Made by a program: the position numbers and the translations under genes. 9,965 nucleotides of DNA from Candidatus Kapaibacterium sp. (GTDB lineage Bacteria; Bacteroidota; Ignavibacteria; Kapaibacteriales; UBA2268), in NCBI GenBank assembly GCA_030835065.1, contig JAUQWR010000644.1, forward strand, positions 1 to 9,965. The letters are read 5' to 3'. This document shows, one piece after another, positions 1-7,962 of this stretch; within the stretch, counting starts at the first letter, position 1, and each line of letters opens with the position of its first letter. Below the pieces are notes generated by a model. The model searched no databases. It was given only the letters and a program-made list of their open reading frames with translations, and was not told the DNA's origin.

Positions 1-1
1 T

Positions 2-1015
2 TTAAATATTAGAATGGGTAGAGCTCAGGTAATTATGAATCCAATTTTCCAAAAAGCTCAAACATCACCTAAAGCTATCGTATTTCCTGAAGGCGACAAT
101 CCAAAGATCATTAAAGCTGCTCAACTAGCTTTAGATTCTCATATTGCTGTTCCAATCTTATTGGGTTGCGAAGAAAAAATCAATGAAATAGCAGCTGCTA
201 ATGGTATCGAAATTCATGATATTCAAATTATTGATCCTGAAAAATTCGAAAAATTTGATGCTTATGTAGATGAATATTTCAGACTACGTCAGCGCAAAGG
301 TGTTACAAGAAAAGAAGCTATCGAAAAAATGAAAAATCAATTGAACTATTTCGGTTCAATGATGGTGCATATGGGCGATGCAGATGGTATGATCTCTGGC
401 ATTACTTCTCATTATCCAGATACAATCCGCCCAGCATTAGAAATAATTGGTAAAGATCCAAAATATAAATATGTTTCAGGCTGCTATATTATTTCTAATA
501 AAAACCAAACATATTTCTTGGCAGATACAACTGTGAACGTTAATCCAAATGCAGATGCGGTAGCTGATATATGTCTTGCAACTGCTGAATTTGCTACTAA
601 CTTTGATGTAGTGCCCAAAGTTGCTTTATTGTCTTATAGCAATTTTGGCTCTGCCAAAGGCGATACACCTAAGAAAATGCGCGATGCACTTGACATTATT
701 CGCAAACGCGACCCACAATTAATGGTCGATGGCGATATGCAAGCTGATATGGCTGTTACTCCTGAATTGCTCGAAACAATTTTCCCATTCAGCAATTTGA
801 AGGGTGGAGCTAATGTTTTGATATTCCCTAACTTGGATTCAGGTAATATCACTTATAAATTATTGTCTAAAATCGGTGGTGCTAGACTTATTGGTCCGGT
901 TTTACTCGGTTTGAGTCGTGCAGTTCACGTATTGCAAAGAAATACTGAAATTGATGAAATTTTGAATATGACTGCTATTGCTGTTGTTGATGCTCAGCAT
1001 AAGGCAACAAAATAA
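2..1015 (+). CDS. maeB: NADP-dependent malic enzyme (MaeB type), C-terminal part, 5'-truncated by window edge
   Basis: This is the phosphotransacetylase-like (PTA) C-terminal domain of a MaeB-type malic enzyme, which oxidatively decarboxylates malate to pyruvate with NADP in the cytosol; in this family the PTA domain is thought to be regulatory (acetyl-CoA sensing), not catalytic. The reading frame is open to the window edge: the codons before the Met at 14 read L-N-I-R with no stop, and the MGRAQ segment looks like the linker between the malic and PTA domains. That Met is therefore probably internal and the catalytic domain lies off-window. Visible motifs are FPEGDNPKI near the domain start, GDADGMISG followed by the YPDTIRPAL segment that separates MaeB from genuine Pta, LLSYSNFGS, MVDGDMQAD, and the MaeB-like ending NMTAIAVVDAQ. 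It stops at TAA 1013-1015, just before an intrinsic terminator. A stand-alone phosphate acetyltransferase is the alternative, but less likely. Confidence 0.9.
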   Translation, partial: LNIRMGRAQVIMNPIFQKAQTSPKAIVFPEGDNPKIIKAAQLALDSHIAVPILLGCEEKINEIAAANGIEIHDIQIIDPEKFEKFDAYVDEYFRLRQRKGVTRKEAIEKMKNQLNYFGSMMVHMGDADGMISGITSHYPDTIRPALEIIGKDPKYKYVSGCYIISNKNQTYFLADTTVNVNPNADAVADICLATAEFATNFDVVPKVALLSYSNFGSAKGDTPKKMRDALDIIRKRDPQLMVDGDMQADMAVTPELLETIFPFSNLKGGANVLIFPNLDSGNITYKLLSKIGGARLIGPVLLGLSRAVHVLQRNTEIDEILNMTAIAVVDAQHKATK

Positions 1016-1036
1016 TTTATTTCAAATTATTTGTTT

Positions 1037-1062
1037 AAAAGCCGGCTTTTGCCGGCTTTTTT
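1037..1062 (+). terminator. Intrinsic terminator of the malic enzyme gene
   Basis: A perfect 10-bp stem pairs AAAAGCCGGC (1037-1046) with GCCGGCTTTT (1051-1060) around a TTTT loop, and a run of six T follows the stem GC core (1057-1062). It lies 22 bases after the malic enzyme stop codon and is the most GC-rich spot in its surroundings. The stem also creates a tandem direct repeat of GCCGGCTTTT (1041-1050 and 1051-1060). It separates the malic enzyme transcript from the next gene. Confidence 0.93.
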
Positions 1063-1094
1063 GTTTGCTTTTAATAAATAAAATTTGTAATTTG

Positions 1095-1118
1095 TAATCG
1101 GATAAATTAATCTGATTA
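1095..1118. promoter_or_regulatory. Inverted repeat upstream of the PepSY-TM gene, possible operator or RNA hairpin
   Basis: TAATCGGAT (1095-1103) and ATCTGATTA (1110-1118) form 9-base arms around a 6-base AT spacer. One position is mismatched as DNA and would be a G-U wobble as RNA. The dyad ends 9 bases before the ATG at 1128 and its right arm touches the weak AAGG ribosome-binding site (1118-1121), so either a repressor bound to the DNA or the RNA hairpin could affect expression. I do not recognise it as a Fur box or any other named operator. Confidence 0.35.
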
Positions 1119-1127
1119 AGGCGTTTT

Positions 1128-2672
1128 ATGAAATGGATTTTTAAGATTTCAAAATTTTTACATAAGTGGGTTGGGCTTGTTTTAGCTGCATTTTTGGTTT
1201 GGATGAGTATTTCTGGAATATTATTAAATCATCCTGATTTGATTTCAAATATTGATGTAGCTAAAATTCTATTACCAGAGCAATATCATGTCGAAAATTG
1301 GTCAAGAAGTTCACTTATAAATTTGCTTAGTTCCAAAAAACAAGAGAATATCAAATTCATTGGTGGATATCAAGGTGTATTTATTTCAAATGATGATGGA
1401 TATAATTTCAAAGAATTTATGCAGGGTGAGTTTCCTAGTTCAGCATATTACAGGAAAACCAAATCTATTTTGCTGATTGAAAAAAATGAAAAAGAATATT
1501 TACTAGCTGGAACATACAATGGATTATATGAATTAGAACTTGGTAAAAACTATTGGAAAAAAATCAACCTGCCTGATAATGATCTTAGAATTGTAAAATT
1601 GATTGAATATAAAGATAAAATATATGTCTTTTCTGAATCAGATTGCTTTATTTCAGACAAAACTAATTATAATTTTAAATTACAGAAACTAGAAAAAGCC
1701 GAGAAAGAAAAATATTTAACATTGTTAGAACTGTTTTTCGAACTGCATAATGGTGAGTTGTGGGGCATATCAGGCAAATTGATTTGGGATGCAGCCGGAT
1801 TAGTAATCATATTTTTATCGATTGGGGCTGTTTATATTTGGATTTTCCCAGGTAGAAAGCGGAAATTGAGGAAAAAAGGGATTTCAGTTTCTGATAATTC
1901 AAAAAAAATATTTAAAGTGTTTTACAAGTATCATCTTAAACTTGGAATTTGGCTTGCTTTGATATTGTTTATAATTGCTTTTACAGGGTTGTTTTTACGT
2001 CCTCCATTTATAGCTGTAATTATGGATGGTAAGGTTAGTTCTAAGATGATACCTTCAATTCTATCAGATAATCTTTTTCATAATCGAATTAGAAATGCTA
2101 TGATCGATAAATTGAACAATAGAATTGTTATTGATGCTAAAGATGGTGTATGGACATCTGATTCATCTAATTTGTTTGAATTTAGAGAAGCAGCAATACC
2201 TGTACCTATTTTTGCAATGGGAGCTACTGTTTTTGAATCAGATACTAATGGCAATTTATATATTGGATCTTTTGCAGGATTATACAAAATAGACCAAAAG
2301 GCTTTGATGCTGTATGATATGATTAATGGAGGCAATAACTTTTCTACAAATATATCAAGACCATCAGAAAATCTGGTTACCGGATATTTTAAAGATGAAT
2401 ATGATAATGAGTACATTTCAACACATTATTTGGGACTTCAGCAAATATCAGGAACAGAAAGTAAAATGAGATATATAATGCCACAATCTTCAATGGATAA
2501 TTATAAACTATCATTATGGAATTATTTGTTCGAAATACATAATGCAAGGATATTTGCTGATTGGATAGGTAATTTTTATATATTGGTTATTCCATTAAGT
2601 TCTCTTATGTTTTTGCTGATAATAATAAGTGGAACATGGGATTGGATATATAAAAGACTTATTAAGAAATAA
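1128..2672 (+). CDS. PepSY-associated transmembrane protein, possible di-heme reductase-like
   Basis: This 514-residue inner-membrane protein has four predicted helices at about 13-33, 220-240, 272-290 and 480-503. Charges fit the positive-inside rule: the loop after helix 2 has RKRKLRKK and the tail has KRLIKK, which puts both termini inside and two large loops (about 36-217 and 291-478) in the periplasm. It shows the PepSY-TM signature of His near each helix: H12 (LHKWVGL), H207 (ELHNGELWG), H269 (YHLKLGIW) and H471 (IHNARIF). Members such as FoxB and PiuB are linked to iron and siderophore reduction, and FoxB binds two hemes through His pairs, so heme binding is plausible here by inference. 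I see no clear PepSY fold in the loops; they carry beta-propeller-like stretches (GVFISNDDGYNF, NGLYELELG, DGVWTSDSSNLF, AGLYKID). The start is ATG 1128 with AAGG six bases upstream. It appears monocistronic, with no neighbour that fixes a substrate. Confidence 0.8.
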   Translation: MKWIFKISKFLHKWVGLVLAAFLVWMSISGILLNHPDLISNIDVAKILLPEQYHVENWSRSSLINLLSSKKQENIKFIGGYQGVFISNDDGYNFKEFMQGEFPSSAYYRKTKSILLIEKNEKEYLLAGTYNGLYELELGKNYWKKINLPDNDLRIVKLIEYKDKIYVFSESDCFISDKTNYNFKLQKLEKAEKEKYLTLLELFFELHNGELWGISGKLIWDAAGLVIIFLSIGAVYIWIFPGRKRKLRKKGISVSDNSKKIFKVFYKYHLKLGIWLALILFIIAFTGLFLRPPFIAVIMDGKVSSKMIPSILSDNLFHNRIRNAMIDKLNNRIVIDAKDGVWTSDSSNLFEFREAAIPVPIFAMGATVFESDTNGNLYIGSFAGLYKIDQKALMLYDMINGGNNFSTNISRPSENLVTGYFKDEYDNEYISTHYLGLQQISGTESKMRYIMPQSSMDNYKLSLWNYLFEIHNARIFADWIGNFYILVIPLSSLMFLLIIISGTWDWIYKRLIKK

Positions 2673-2719
2673 TAATTGAATATTTTACAATAAAGGAAGA
2701 ATAAAATCTACTTAGTATT

Positions 2720-2740
2720 AAAGGATTTATTAATCCTTTT
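2720..2740 (+). terminator. Small hairpin between PepSY-TM gene and kinase operon, candidate weak terminator
   Basis: AAAGGATT (2720-2727) pairs perfectly with AATCCTTT (2732-2739) around a TATT loop, followed by one more T. The T run is short (four bases, three of them inside the stem), so termination would be weak; it could instead be a leader hairpin of the kinase gene that starts 33 bases later. It is the only structure I can support in the 100 bases between the two genes. I found no TAnnTTTG promoter element there. Confidence 0.4.
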
Positions 2741-2772
2741 ATACAAATTATTCAAAATCAGTCGGGTGTAAA

Positions 2773-5661
2773 TTGGAGAATACAGAACAAGATAATAATC
2801 TTCAATTAAATGAATCCGAAATAAAAGACTTAAGAAAAAATCAAACTTTATTGGATTTTTTTAATCGAATCAATGCTGGTATAATTATTTATTATAGCAG
2901 AGTGATTGAGTATTCTAATCCATTTATTAATTTATTATTGAATAATGACATAGAGCAATCCTTAGTTGGCAAAAGTATATTAGATATAGTTGCCGACGAC
3001 TATAAAGATTTAGCTAATAATAGAATTAATAGATTAGAAATGGGTGAAGTAGTCGAAACTATCGAAGAAACTTTAGTTAATATTCATACTAACGAAAAAA
3101 TAGAAGTCATACTCTCAGCCTCTCCAATAATATTATATAATAGAAGAAGAATAATTGTCGTTATTTACGATATTCGAGATAGAAAAAAAGCTGAAAAGGC
3201 TGTTAAAGAGAGCGAAGCAAAATATCGTACGCTTATTGATAATGCAAGCGATGGTATCGTTAGTATAATGAATAAGAGAATAGTATATGTAAATAAAAGA
3301 TTCGAGAAAATGACTCAGTATAATCAGGATGAAATTAAAGACAAAGGTTTTCACATTCTTTTTAATACTGAAGAACTAATCAAAGTTACTGAATATTTTA
3401 AAATTTCTACAGAGTCTTCAATATTTGAAACAGAAATTATTAAAAAAGATAAAACAACTTTTCCTGTTGAATGGAACCTTGCTGAGTATTATATAGGTAC
3501 AGAAAGAACACTTTTAGTGTTTATTAGAGATATAACACAAAGAAAATCTAACGAAATGCAAATGCGACTATTATCACAAACTGTTGAGCATAGTCCTAAT
3601 GCTATTACAATTACTGATATAAATGGATTCATAATATATGTTAATAGAAAATTTACTGAATTGACAGGATATAGTACCGAAGAAGTATTGAACAAAAATC
3701 CAAGAATATTAAAATCTGGGCTTACTGATAATAAAGTTTATAAAGAATTATGGGATTGTATAAAGAATGGAAAAGAATGGGAAGGAGATATACAAAACCG
3801 TACAAAACAAGGAAGCATTTATTGGGAAAGGATGAAAGTATCATCAATTAAAGATTTGAATGGAAATATTTTATATTTTATTGCATTCAAAGAAAATATT
3901 GATGAGAAAAAGAAGCATGAAGTTCAAATGTTATACAAAAACTTGAATCTAAAAATGCTTAGCGAGTGTTATTTAGCACTTCTTAATGCTGATGAAGAAA
4001 ATGAGCTTGGATTTAGTTTTTGCGAAATTGCTGTCAATACTTTAGGTTTTAAACTTGCTGTTCATATCAAAGTTAATGATGAAGTTGAAATAAATATAAT
4101 ATCATCTTATTTAAAAGAAAATAGAGAATCGATTCAAAAATTTGAAAACTTTATAATCAATAATTTAAATTGTTCTATAATTGAAGCTTTAAATACTGAT
4201 AGTATTCAAGTATGTAAAAAAGATACAGTATGCTCGGGCTGTTCTTTATCGCAAGATATGAAGATTTTTGAATCATTAATTGTAGTGCCAATTAAAGTAT
4301 ATTCAATTAATACAATCATCTTATTATATTCTGATAAAGTATATGAATTTAATACTGAAAATGTAAAATTGCTTAAAGAATTTTCTAACTATTTTGCTTT
4401 GGGATATGAAATATTATCAGAAAAGAAAGAAAGAATCAGAATAGAATCAATTAATTCTATCGAAAAAGAGAAACTTAGAATTATTCTTAGCAGCATTGGA
4501 GATGGTGTAATTACTATTGATCAACAATCTCAAATTACTTTTATTAATACAGCTGCACTTTCAATCTTGAATTTAACTTATGATATTATTGGTAAAAATT
4601 ATTTCGAATTTATTTACTTTTATAATGAAATTGATGAAAAAATAAGTTATAACCCTTTTGATTTTATTGATTTGAATCTTAATAACGAAAATGTAAAAAC
4701 AAAATATTTTTTCTATGATGAGAATAACAAGCGTCGAGTACTAAAAATAGCAAGCTTCAAGATAATTGATGAAAACAATAATTTTGCCGGTATTGTAATC
4801 TCGATTAAAGATATTACTAAAATTGAGAAAATTGAAAGTCAAATAGCTTTATCTCAAAAAATGGAGTCTGTTGGTCAATTAGCTGCTGGTATTGCTCACG
4901 AGATAAATACTCCTATGCAATTTGTTGGAGATAACACACATTTTCTAAAAGACGCTTTTGATTCTTTTATAAAATATATTAAAGTAATCGAAGATCTAGG
5001 TATCGAGTTTTGCCAAGATATTAATTATAAAGAATCTATCAATAAGAATAGAGAATTTCATGATATTGAATATCTACTTAATGAAGTTCCATTAGCTTTA
5101 GATCGTACTTTAGTTGGGATAGATAGAGTAAGGAAAATTGTTTTATCAATGAAATCCTTTGCACATTCATCAGGAAAGTCTAAAACTTTATCTAATATAA
5201 ACCAAGGTATCGAAGTTACAACTGTTATTTCGAAAAATGAGTGGAAATATGTAGCTGAATTGACAACTGATTTAGACGGAAATTTGCCATTGGTTTATTG
5301 TTATTTGGATCAATTAAATCAAGTGTTTCTTAATATGATAGTCAATTCTGCACACGCAATTTATGAAATGCAGAAGAAGAATTCTGAACATCAGGGATTG
5401 ATTAAAATATCCACAAGAACTGCAAATAATGAGGTTATAATTAGTATAGAAGATAATGGAATTGGAATTAACCCAGAAATTATTGACAGAATATATGATC
5501 CATTTTTTACTACTAAGGAGGTGGGGAAAGGAACAGGTCAGGGCTTGGCTATTGTTCATGATATAATCGTTAATAAGCATGGCGGAAGAGTTGATGTCGA
5601 ATCGATTGTAAACCAAGGTACAAAATTTATTATTAGTTTGCCGATAGGAGATTACAAATGA
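2773..5661 (+). CDS. Soluble hybrid-sensor histidine kinase, PAS-PAS-PAS-GAF-PAS-HisKA-HATPase
   Basis: This 962-residue kinase has no membrane helix, so it should sense a cytosolic signal. Rough domains: PAS 27-136, PAS 146-255 (YRTLIDNASDGIV), PAS 263-380 (SPNAITITDINGFIIYVN, the most canonical), GAF-like 392-548, PAS 560-683, DHp 690-800 and HATPase 840-958. The catalytic set is complete: H709 in IAHEINTP, N854/N858 in the N box, DNGIG 894-898, DPFFTTK 909-915 and GKGTGQGL 918-925. The EINTPMQFVGDN subtype has an extended loop between the DHp helices. The GAF-like domain carries C467, C481, C487 and C490 (the last two as CSGC), a possible metal or redox site. The start is TTG 2773 with GGGTG at 2764-2768; there is no in-frame ATG or GTG before residue 90 and a stop at 2731-2733. 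Its stop overlaps the next start by ATGA (5658-5661). No receiver domain is fused to it; the three downstream receivers are its probable partners. Confidence 0.92.
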   Translation: MENTEQDNNLQLNESEIKDLRKNQTLLDFFNRINAGIIIYYSRVIEYSNPFINLLLNNDIEQSLVGKSILDIVADDYKDLANNRINRLEMGEVVETIEETLVNIHTNEKIEVILSASPIILYNRRRIIVVIYDIRDRKKAEKAVKESEAKYRTLIDNASDGIVSIMNKRIVYVNKRFEKMTQYNQDEIKDKGFHILFNTEELIKVTEYFKISTESSIFETEIIKKDKTTFPVEWNLAEYYIGTERTLLVFIRDITQRKSNEMQMRLLSQTVEHSPNAITITDINGFIIYVNRKFTELTGYSTEEVLNKNPRILKSGLTDNKVYKELWDCIKNGKEWEGDIQNRTKQGSIYWERMKVSSIKDLNGNILYFIAFKENIDEKKKHEVQMLYKNLNLKMLSECYLALLNADEENELGFSFCEIAVNTLGFKLAVHIKVNDEVEINIISSYLKENRESIQKFENFIINNLNCSIIEALNTDSIQVCKKDTVCSGCSLSQDMKIFESLIVVPIKVYSINTIILLYSDKVYEFNTENVKLLKEFSNYFALGYEILSEKKERIRIESINSIEKEKLRIILSSIGDGVITIDQQSQITFINTAALSILNLTYDIIGKNYFEFIYFYNEIDEKISYNPFDFIDLNLNNENVKTKYFFYDENNKRRVLKIASFKIIDENNNFAGIVISIKDITKIEKIESQIALSQKMESVGQLAAGIAHEINTPMQFVGDNTHFLKDAFDSFIKYIKVIEDLGIEFCQDINYKESINKNREFHDIEYLLNEVPLALDRTLVGIDRVRKIVLSMKSFAHSSGKSKTLSNINQGIEVTTVISKNEWKYVAELTTDLDGNLPLVYCYLDQLNQVFLNMIVNSAHAIYEMQKKNSEHQGLIKISTRTANNEVIISIEDNGIGINPEIIDRIYDPFFTTKEVGKGTGQGLAIVHDIIVNKHGGRVDVESIVNQGTKFIISLPIGDYK

Positions 5662-6911
5662 AACATACATTAAGAATATTATTTGTGGATGATGATATTG
5701 ATGTATTAAAAGCTATTGAAAGATCATTGTATAAATATAAAAATATTTGGGAAACCAAATTTGTTGAAGATACTGATTCTGCTATTGAAATCTTAAAACT
5801 ATTCGATGCAGATCTTGTTATTTCTGATTTGCGTATGCCAAATAAAGATGGCTTCTACCTTTTTAAATATTTAATTGATAATTATCCACATATTGTTAGA
5901 ATTTTTCTTTCTGCTCAACAAGATGACATTAGATCATTATTAACAAGCGGGTATTCACATCAATATATAACAAAACCTATTGAATCAGAAAAATTAGTAA
6001 AACTAATTGATGATATTTCTAGAACTATCAGTATGATAGGCAATAGGGAAGTACTTTCTATCATTAATAAAATTAATCATTTGCCACTTTTGCCAGATAT
6101 TTATTTGAAAATTGAAAAAGAACTCGCTTCTAATAATGTCGATTATGAAAAGCTTTCTTCTTTGATTTCTCAGGATATGGGACTTACTATTAAGATATTA
6201 CAATTAGTCAATTCCAGTTTTATAGGTTTGTCTACAAATATTTCAGATATACCTACTGCTATTAAGTTTCTTGGAATTAATATTATTAAAGCGCTGATTC
6301 TCAACCTTAAACTGTATGATGTAAATAATGTTAGTAAGGAAACAAGTCAGTTTTTGAAGCGAATTTCTAGAAATTCTTTTAGAGTAGCTTGTATTGCAAA
6401 AGAATTATCTCAATACTTTAATCTTAGTCACGAGGATACCGAATCGATTTTTATTTCCGGAATTCTTCATGATATTGGTAATTTAATAATGCTAAGGCTA
6501 AACAACTACATCAAATTTTACTATGATAATTTTGAATTATCAATATTTGAAAGAGTTATAAAAGAAAACGAAATGTATAAAATAAATTATTGCTTGGCTG
6601 GTACATATTTATCTGCACTTTGGGGATTGCCTCACAAACTTTTTGAACCAATTTTTTATCAAAATACTTATATTAATTACAATGGTGATTATAAGATAAA
6701 TGTTTTTTTGCTTAACCTTGCTATTCATATAAACCATAACTATGAATCGTTGATTATGTTTAGATATCAAAATTCAGAATTGAATTATGATATGTGTTTA
6801 GAAAAGTTGCAAGAATTGGATATTCCAAAGGATTTTCTCGATATAATTATAGAAAAAGATAAAAATTTAGTTATAAAAATATTCCAATTGGATATTTATG
6901 AAAAAGTCTAA
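5658..6911 (+). CDS. Response regulator, receiver plus HDOD output domain
   Basis: This 417-residue protein has a receiver at about 5-122 with acidic triad D11-D13, phospho-acceptor D57 (VISDLRMP), S85 and K106 (TKP). An HDOD domain follows at about 136-340, recognised by HLPLLPDIYLKI, LISQDMGLTIKILQLVNSSF, IPTAIKFLGI and ILHDIGNL with H271-D272. HDOD proteins are signalling outputs related to HD hydrolases; most have no proven enzymatic activity and act through protein contacts, and the usual QDP of the family reads QDM here. The C-terminal ~70 residues are unassigned. Translation starts in the ATGA overlap with the kinase stop, with GGAG at 5647-5650 seven bases upstream, so it should be coupled to the kinase and is its most likely direct target. 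There is no DNA-binding domain. Confidence 0.9.
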   Translation: MKHTLRILFVDDDIDVLKAIERSLYKYKNIWETKFVEDTDSAIEILKLFDADLVISDLRMPNKDGFYLFKYLIDNYPHIVRIFLSAQQDDIRSLLTSGYSHQYITKPIESEKLVKLIDDISRTISMIGNREVLSIINKINHLPLLPDIYLKIEKELASNNVDYEKLSSLISQDMGLTIKILQLVNSSFIGLSTNISDIPTAIKFLGINIIKALILNLKLYDVNNVSKETSQFLKRISRNSFRVACIAKELSQYFNLSHEDTESIFISGILHDIGNLIMLRLNNYIKFYYDNFELSIFERVIKENEMYKINYCLAGTYLSALWGLPHKLFEPIFYQNTYINYNGDYKINVFLLNLAIHINHNYESLIMFRYQNSELNYDMCLEKLQELDIPKDFLDIIIEKDKNLVIKIFQLDIYEKV

Positions 6912-7962
6912 AGTAATATTTGTTGATGATGACGAAGATGTATTGGCTACTTTTCAGCAAAATTTTCGCAAATATTTTGAGGTAATAGCTTTTAATAATC
7001 CTTTTTCATCTCTTGAATTTCTTGCCAAAACTAACGATATTGCAGTTATTTTGACAGATTTTCGAATGCCTAAAATGAACGGTATTGAGTTTTTGAAACA
7101 AGCCCAGAAAGTATCTCCACATTCTATTAGAATGATTTTATCTGGTCATGCTGATTTTAATACAGTAGTAGAAGCGATCAACGAAAACAATATTTTTAAG
7201 TTTTTACTTAAACCAATTGCAACAGAGCATCTTTTGTCGCAATTGACTGAAGCTTGTCAATTCTATAAGTTGATTGAATTTGAAAAACTTCAGCTCAAAA
7301 TTAATTCTTTATTTACCGGAACTGTTTCTAGAGAATATAAAAATCCTTTGACAGCAATACTAACCAATACATATCTTATGGAAAACTTCTGGAATAATAA
7401 ATCTGAAAAAGATTTCTTTCATACAATTGATAATATTAGAAAATATATTAATTCGATGAGTTCAGAGCTAGATAAGATAATACTTCTAAGCAAAATGGAT
7501 AACGAAAAATTTGATCTCGAAGAAAAAGTATTTATTAATTCTTATATAAATGAAACTATTGATGAATATAAGCTGTTAGGTTCGAAAGAAATTGTTTTGA
7601 AATCAGATTTATTGGATAATACTTATTTGAAATCAAACTCATTTTTAATTGCCTGTTTATTTAGAAATTTGATGGAAAATTCTTTGAAGTTTTCAATATC
7701 TAATGAAATTATTATTGAAATTTCAAGACAATCAAATCGAGTGTTAGTAAACATCATTAATGAGACTGATTTGCCAGATGATTATGATATTAGTTCATTG
7801 TTCATTCCATTTTTTACACATCATGGTGATAGAATTTCAGGCTCTGGATTAGGACTTACTATATCTACAAAATCAGCTGAATTATTATCAGTAACATTTG
7901 AAATATCGATAAGTTCTAATATTTTTAAAGCAGAGATATTATTAGGTGAGTATTATGAATAA
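6898..7962 (+). CDS. Receiver fused to a degenerate histidine-kinase core (pseudokinase)
   Basis: Residues 5-122 of this 354-residue protein are an intact receiver: acidic D10-D12, phospho-acceptor D54 (ILTDFRMP), S82 and K105 (LLKP). Residues ~130-200 match the kinase DHp helix (VSREYKNPLTAI), but the position of the phospho-acceptor His is R145 (AGA, 7330-7332). The HATPase-like region (about 245-350) keeps the N box (N257, N261), the LFIPFF F-box and the GSGLGL G2 box (315-320). The G1 DxGxG box is replaced by N288-E289-T290-D291-L292, losing the adenine-binding Asp and both glycines. It should not autophosphorylate in the usual way. A role as a scaffold, a dimerising partner or a phosphate sink is inference. 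It overlaps the previous gene by 14 bases (ATG at 6898, GGA at 6890-6892) and the next by 8. A rare active variant using another His (for example H175) is possible but does not fit the motif register. Confidence 0.85.
   Translation: MKKSKVIFVDDDEDVLATFQQNFRKYFEVIAFNNPFSSLEFLAKTNDIAVILTDFRMPKMNGIEFLKQAQKVSPHSIRMILSGHADFNTVVEAINENNIFKFLLKPIATEHLLSQLTEACQFYKLIEFEKLQLKINSLFTGTVSREYKNPLTAILTNTYLMENFWNNKSEKDFFHTIDNIRKYINSMSSELDKIILLSKMDNEKFDLEEKVFINSYINETIDEYKLLGSKEIVLKSDLLDNTYLKSNSFLIACLFRNLMENSLKFSISNEIIIEISRQSNRVLVNIINETDLPDDYDISSLFIPFFTHHGDRISGSGLGLTISTKSAELLSVTFEISISSNIFKAEILLGEYYE

Noticed and set aside
14..16. ATG at 14 as the true start of the first gene
   Set aside because: The frame is open upstream to the window edge, there is no ribosome-binding site visible, and the sequence after it matches the inter-domain linker of MaeB, so it is an internal Met.
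634..852. Short - strand open frame inside the malic enzyme gene
   Set aside because: It is antisense to highly conserved PTA-domain codons, with no independent support; the same applies to the - strand frames at 2078-2416, 3133-3354, 3489-3695 and 8113-8376.
1084..1114. TTTG plus TTAATCTG as a promoter for the PepSY-TM gene
   Set aside because: Spacing is right (19 bases) but only four of six fixed -7 positions match, and it overlaps the dyad; too weak to call.
5314..5670. 118-residue open frame on the - strand
   Set aside because: It is antisense to the kinase ATP-binding domain and the composition follows the codons of the + strand gene; no family resemblance or ribosome-binding site.
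7946..7948. GTG as the start of the third receiver gene
   Set aside because: It lies inside AGGTGAG, which serves better as the ribosome-binding site for ATG 7955; receiver homology also begins just after the ATG.
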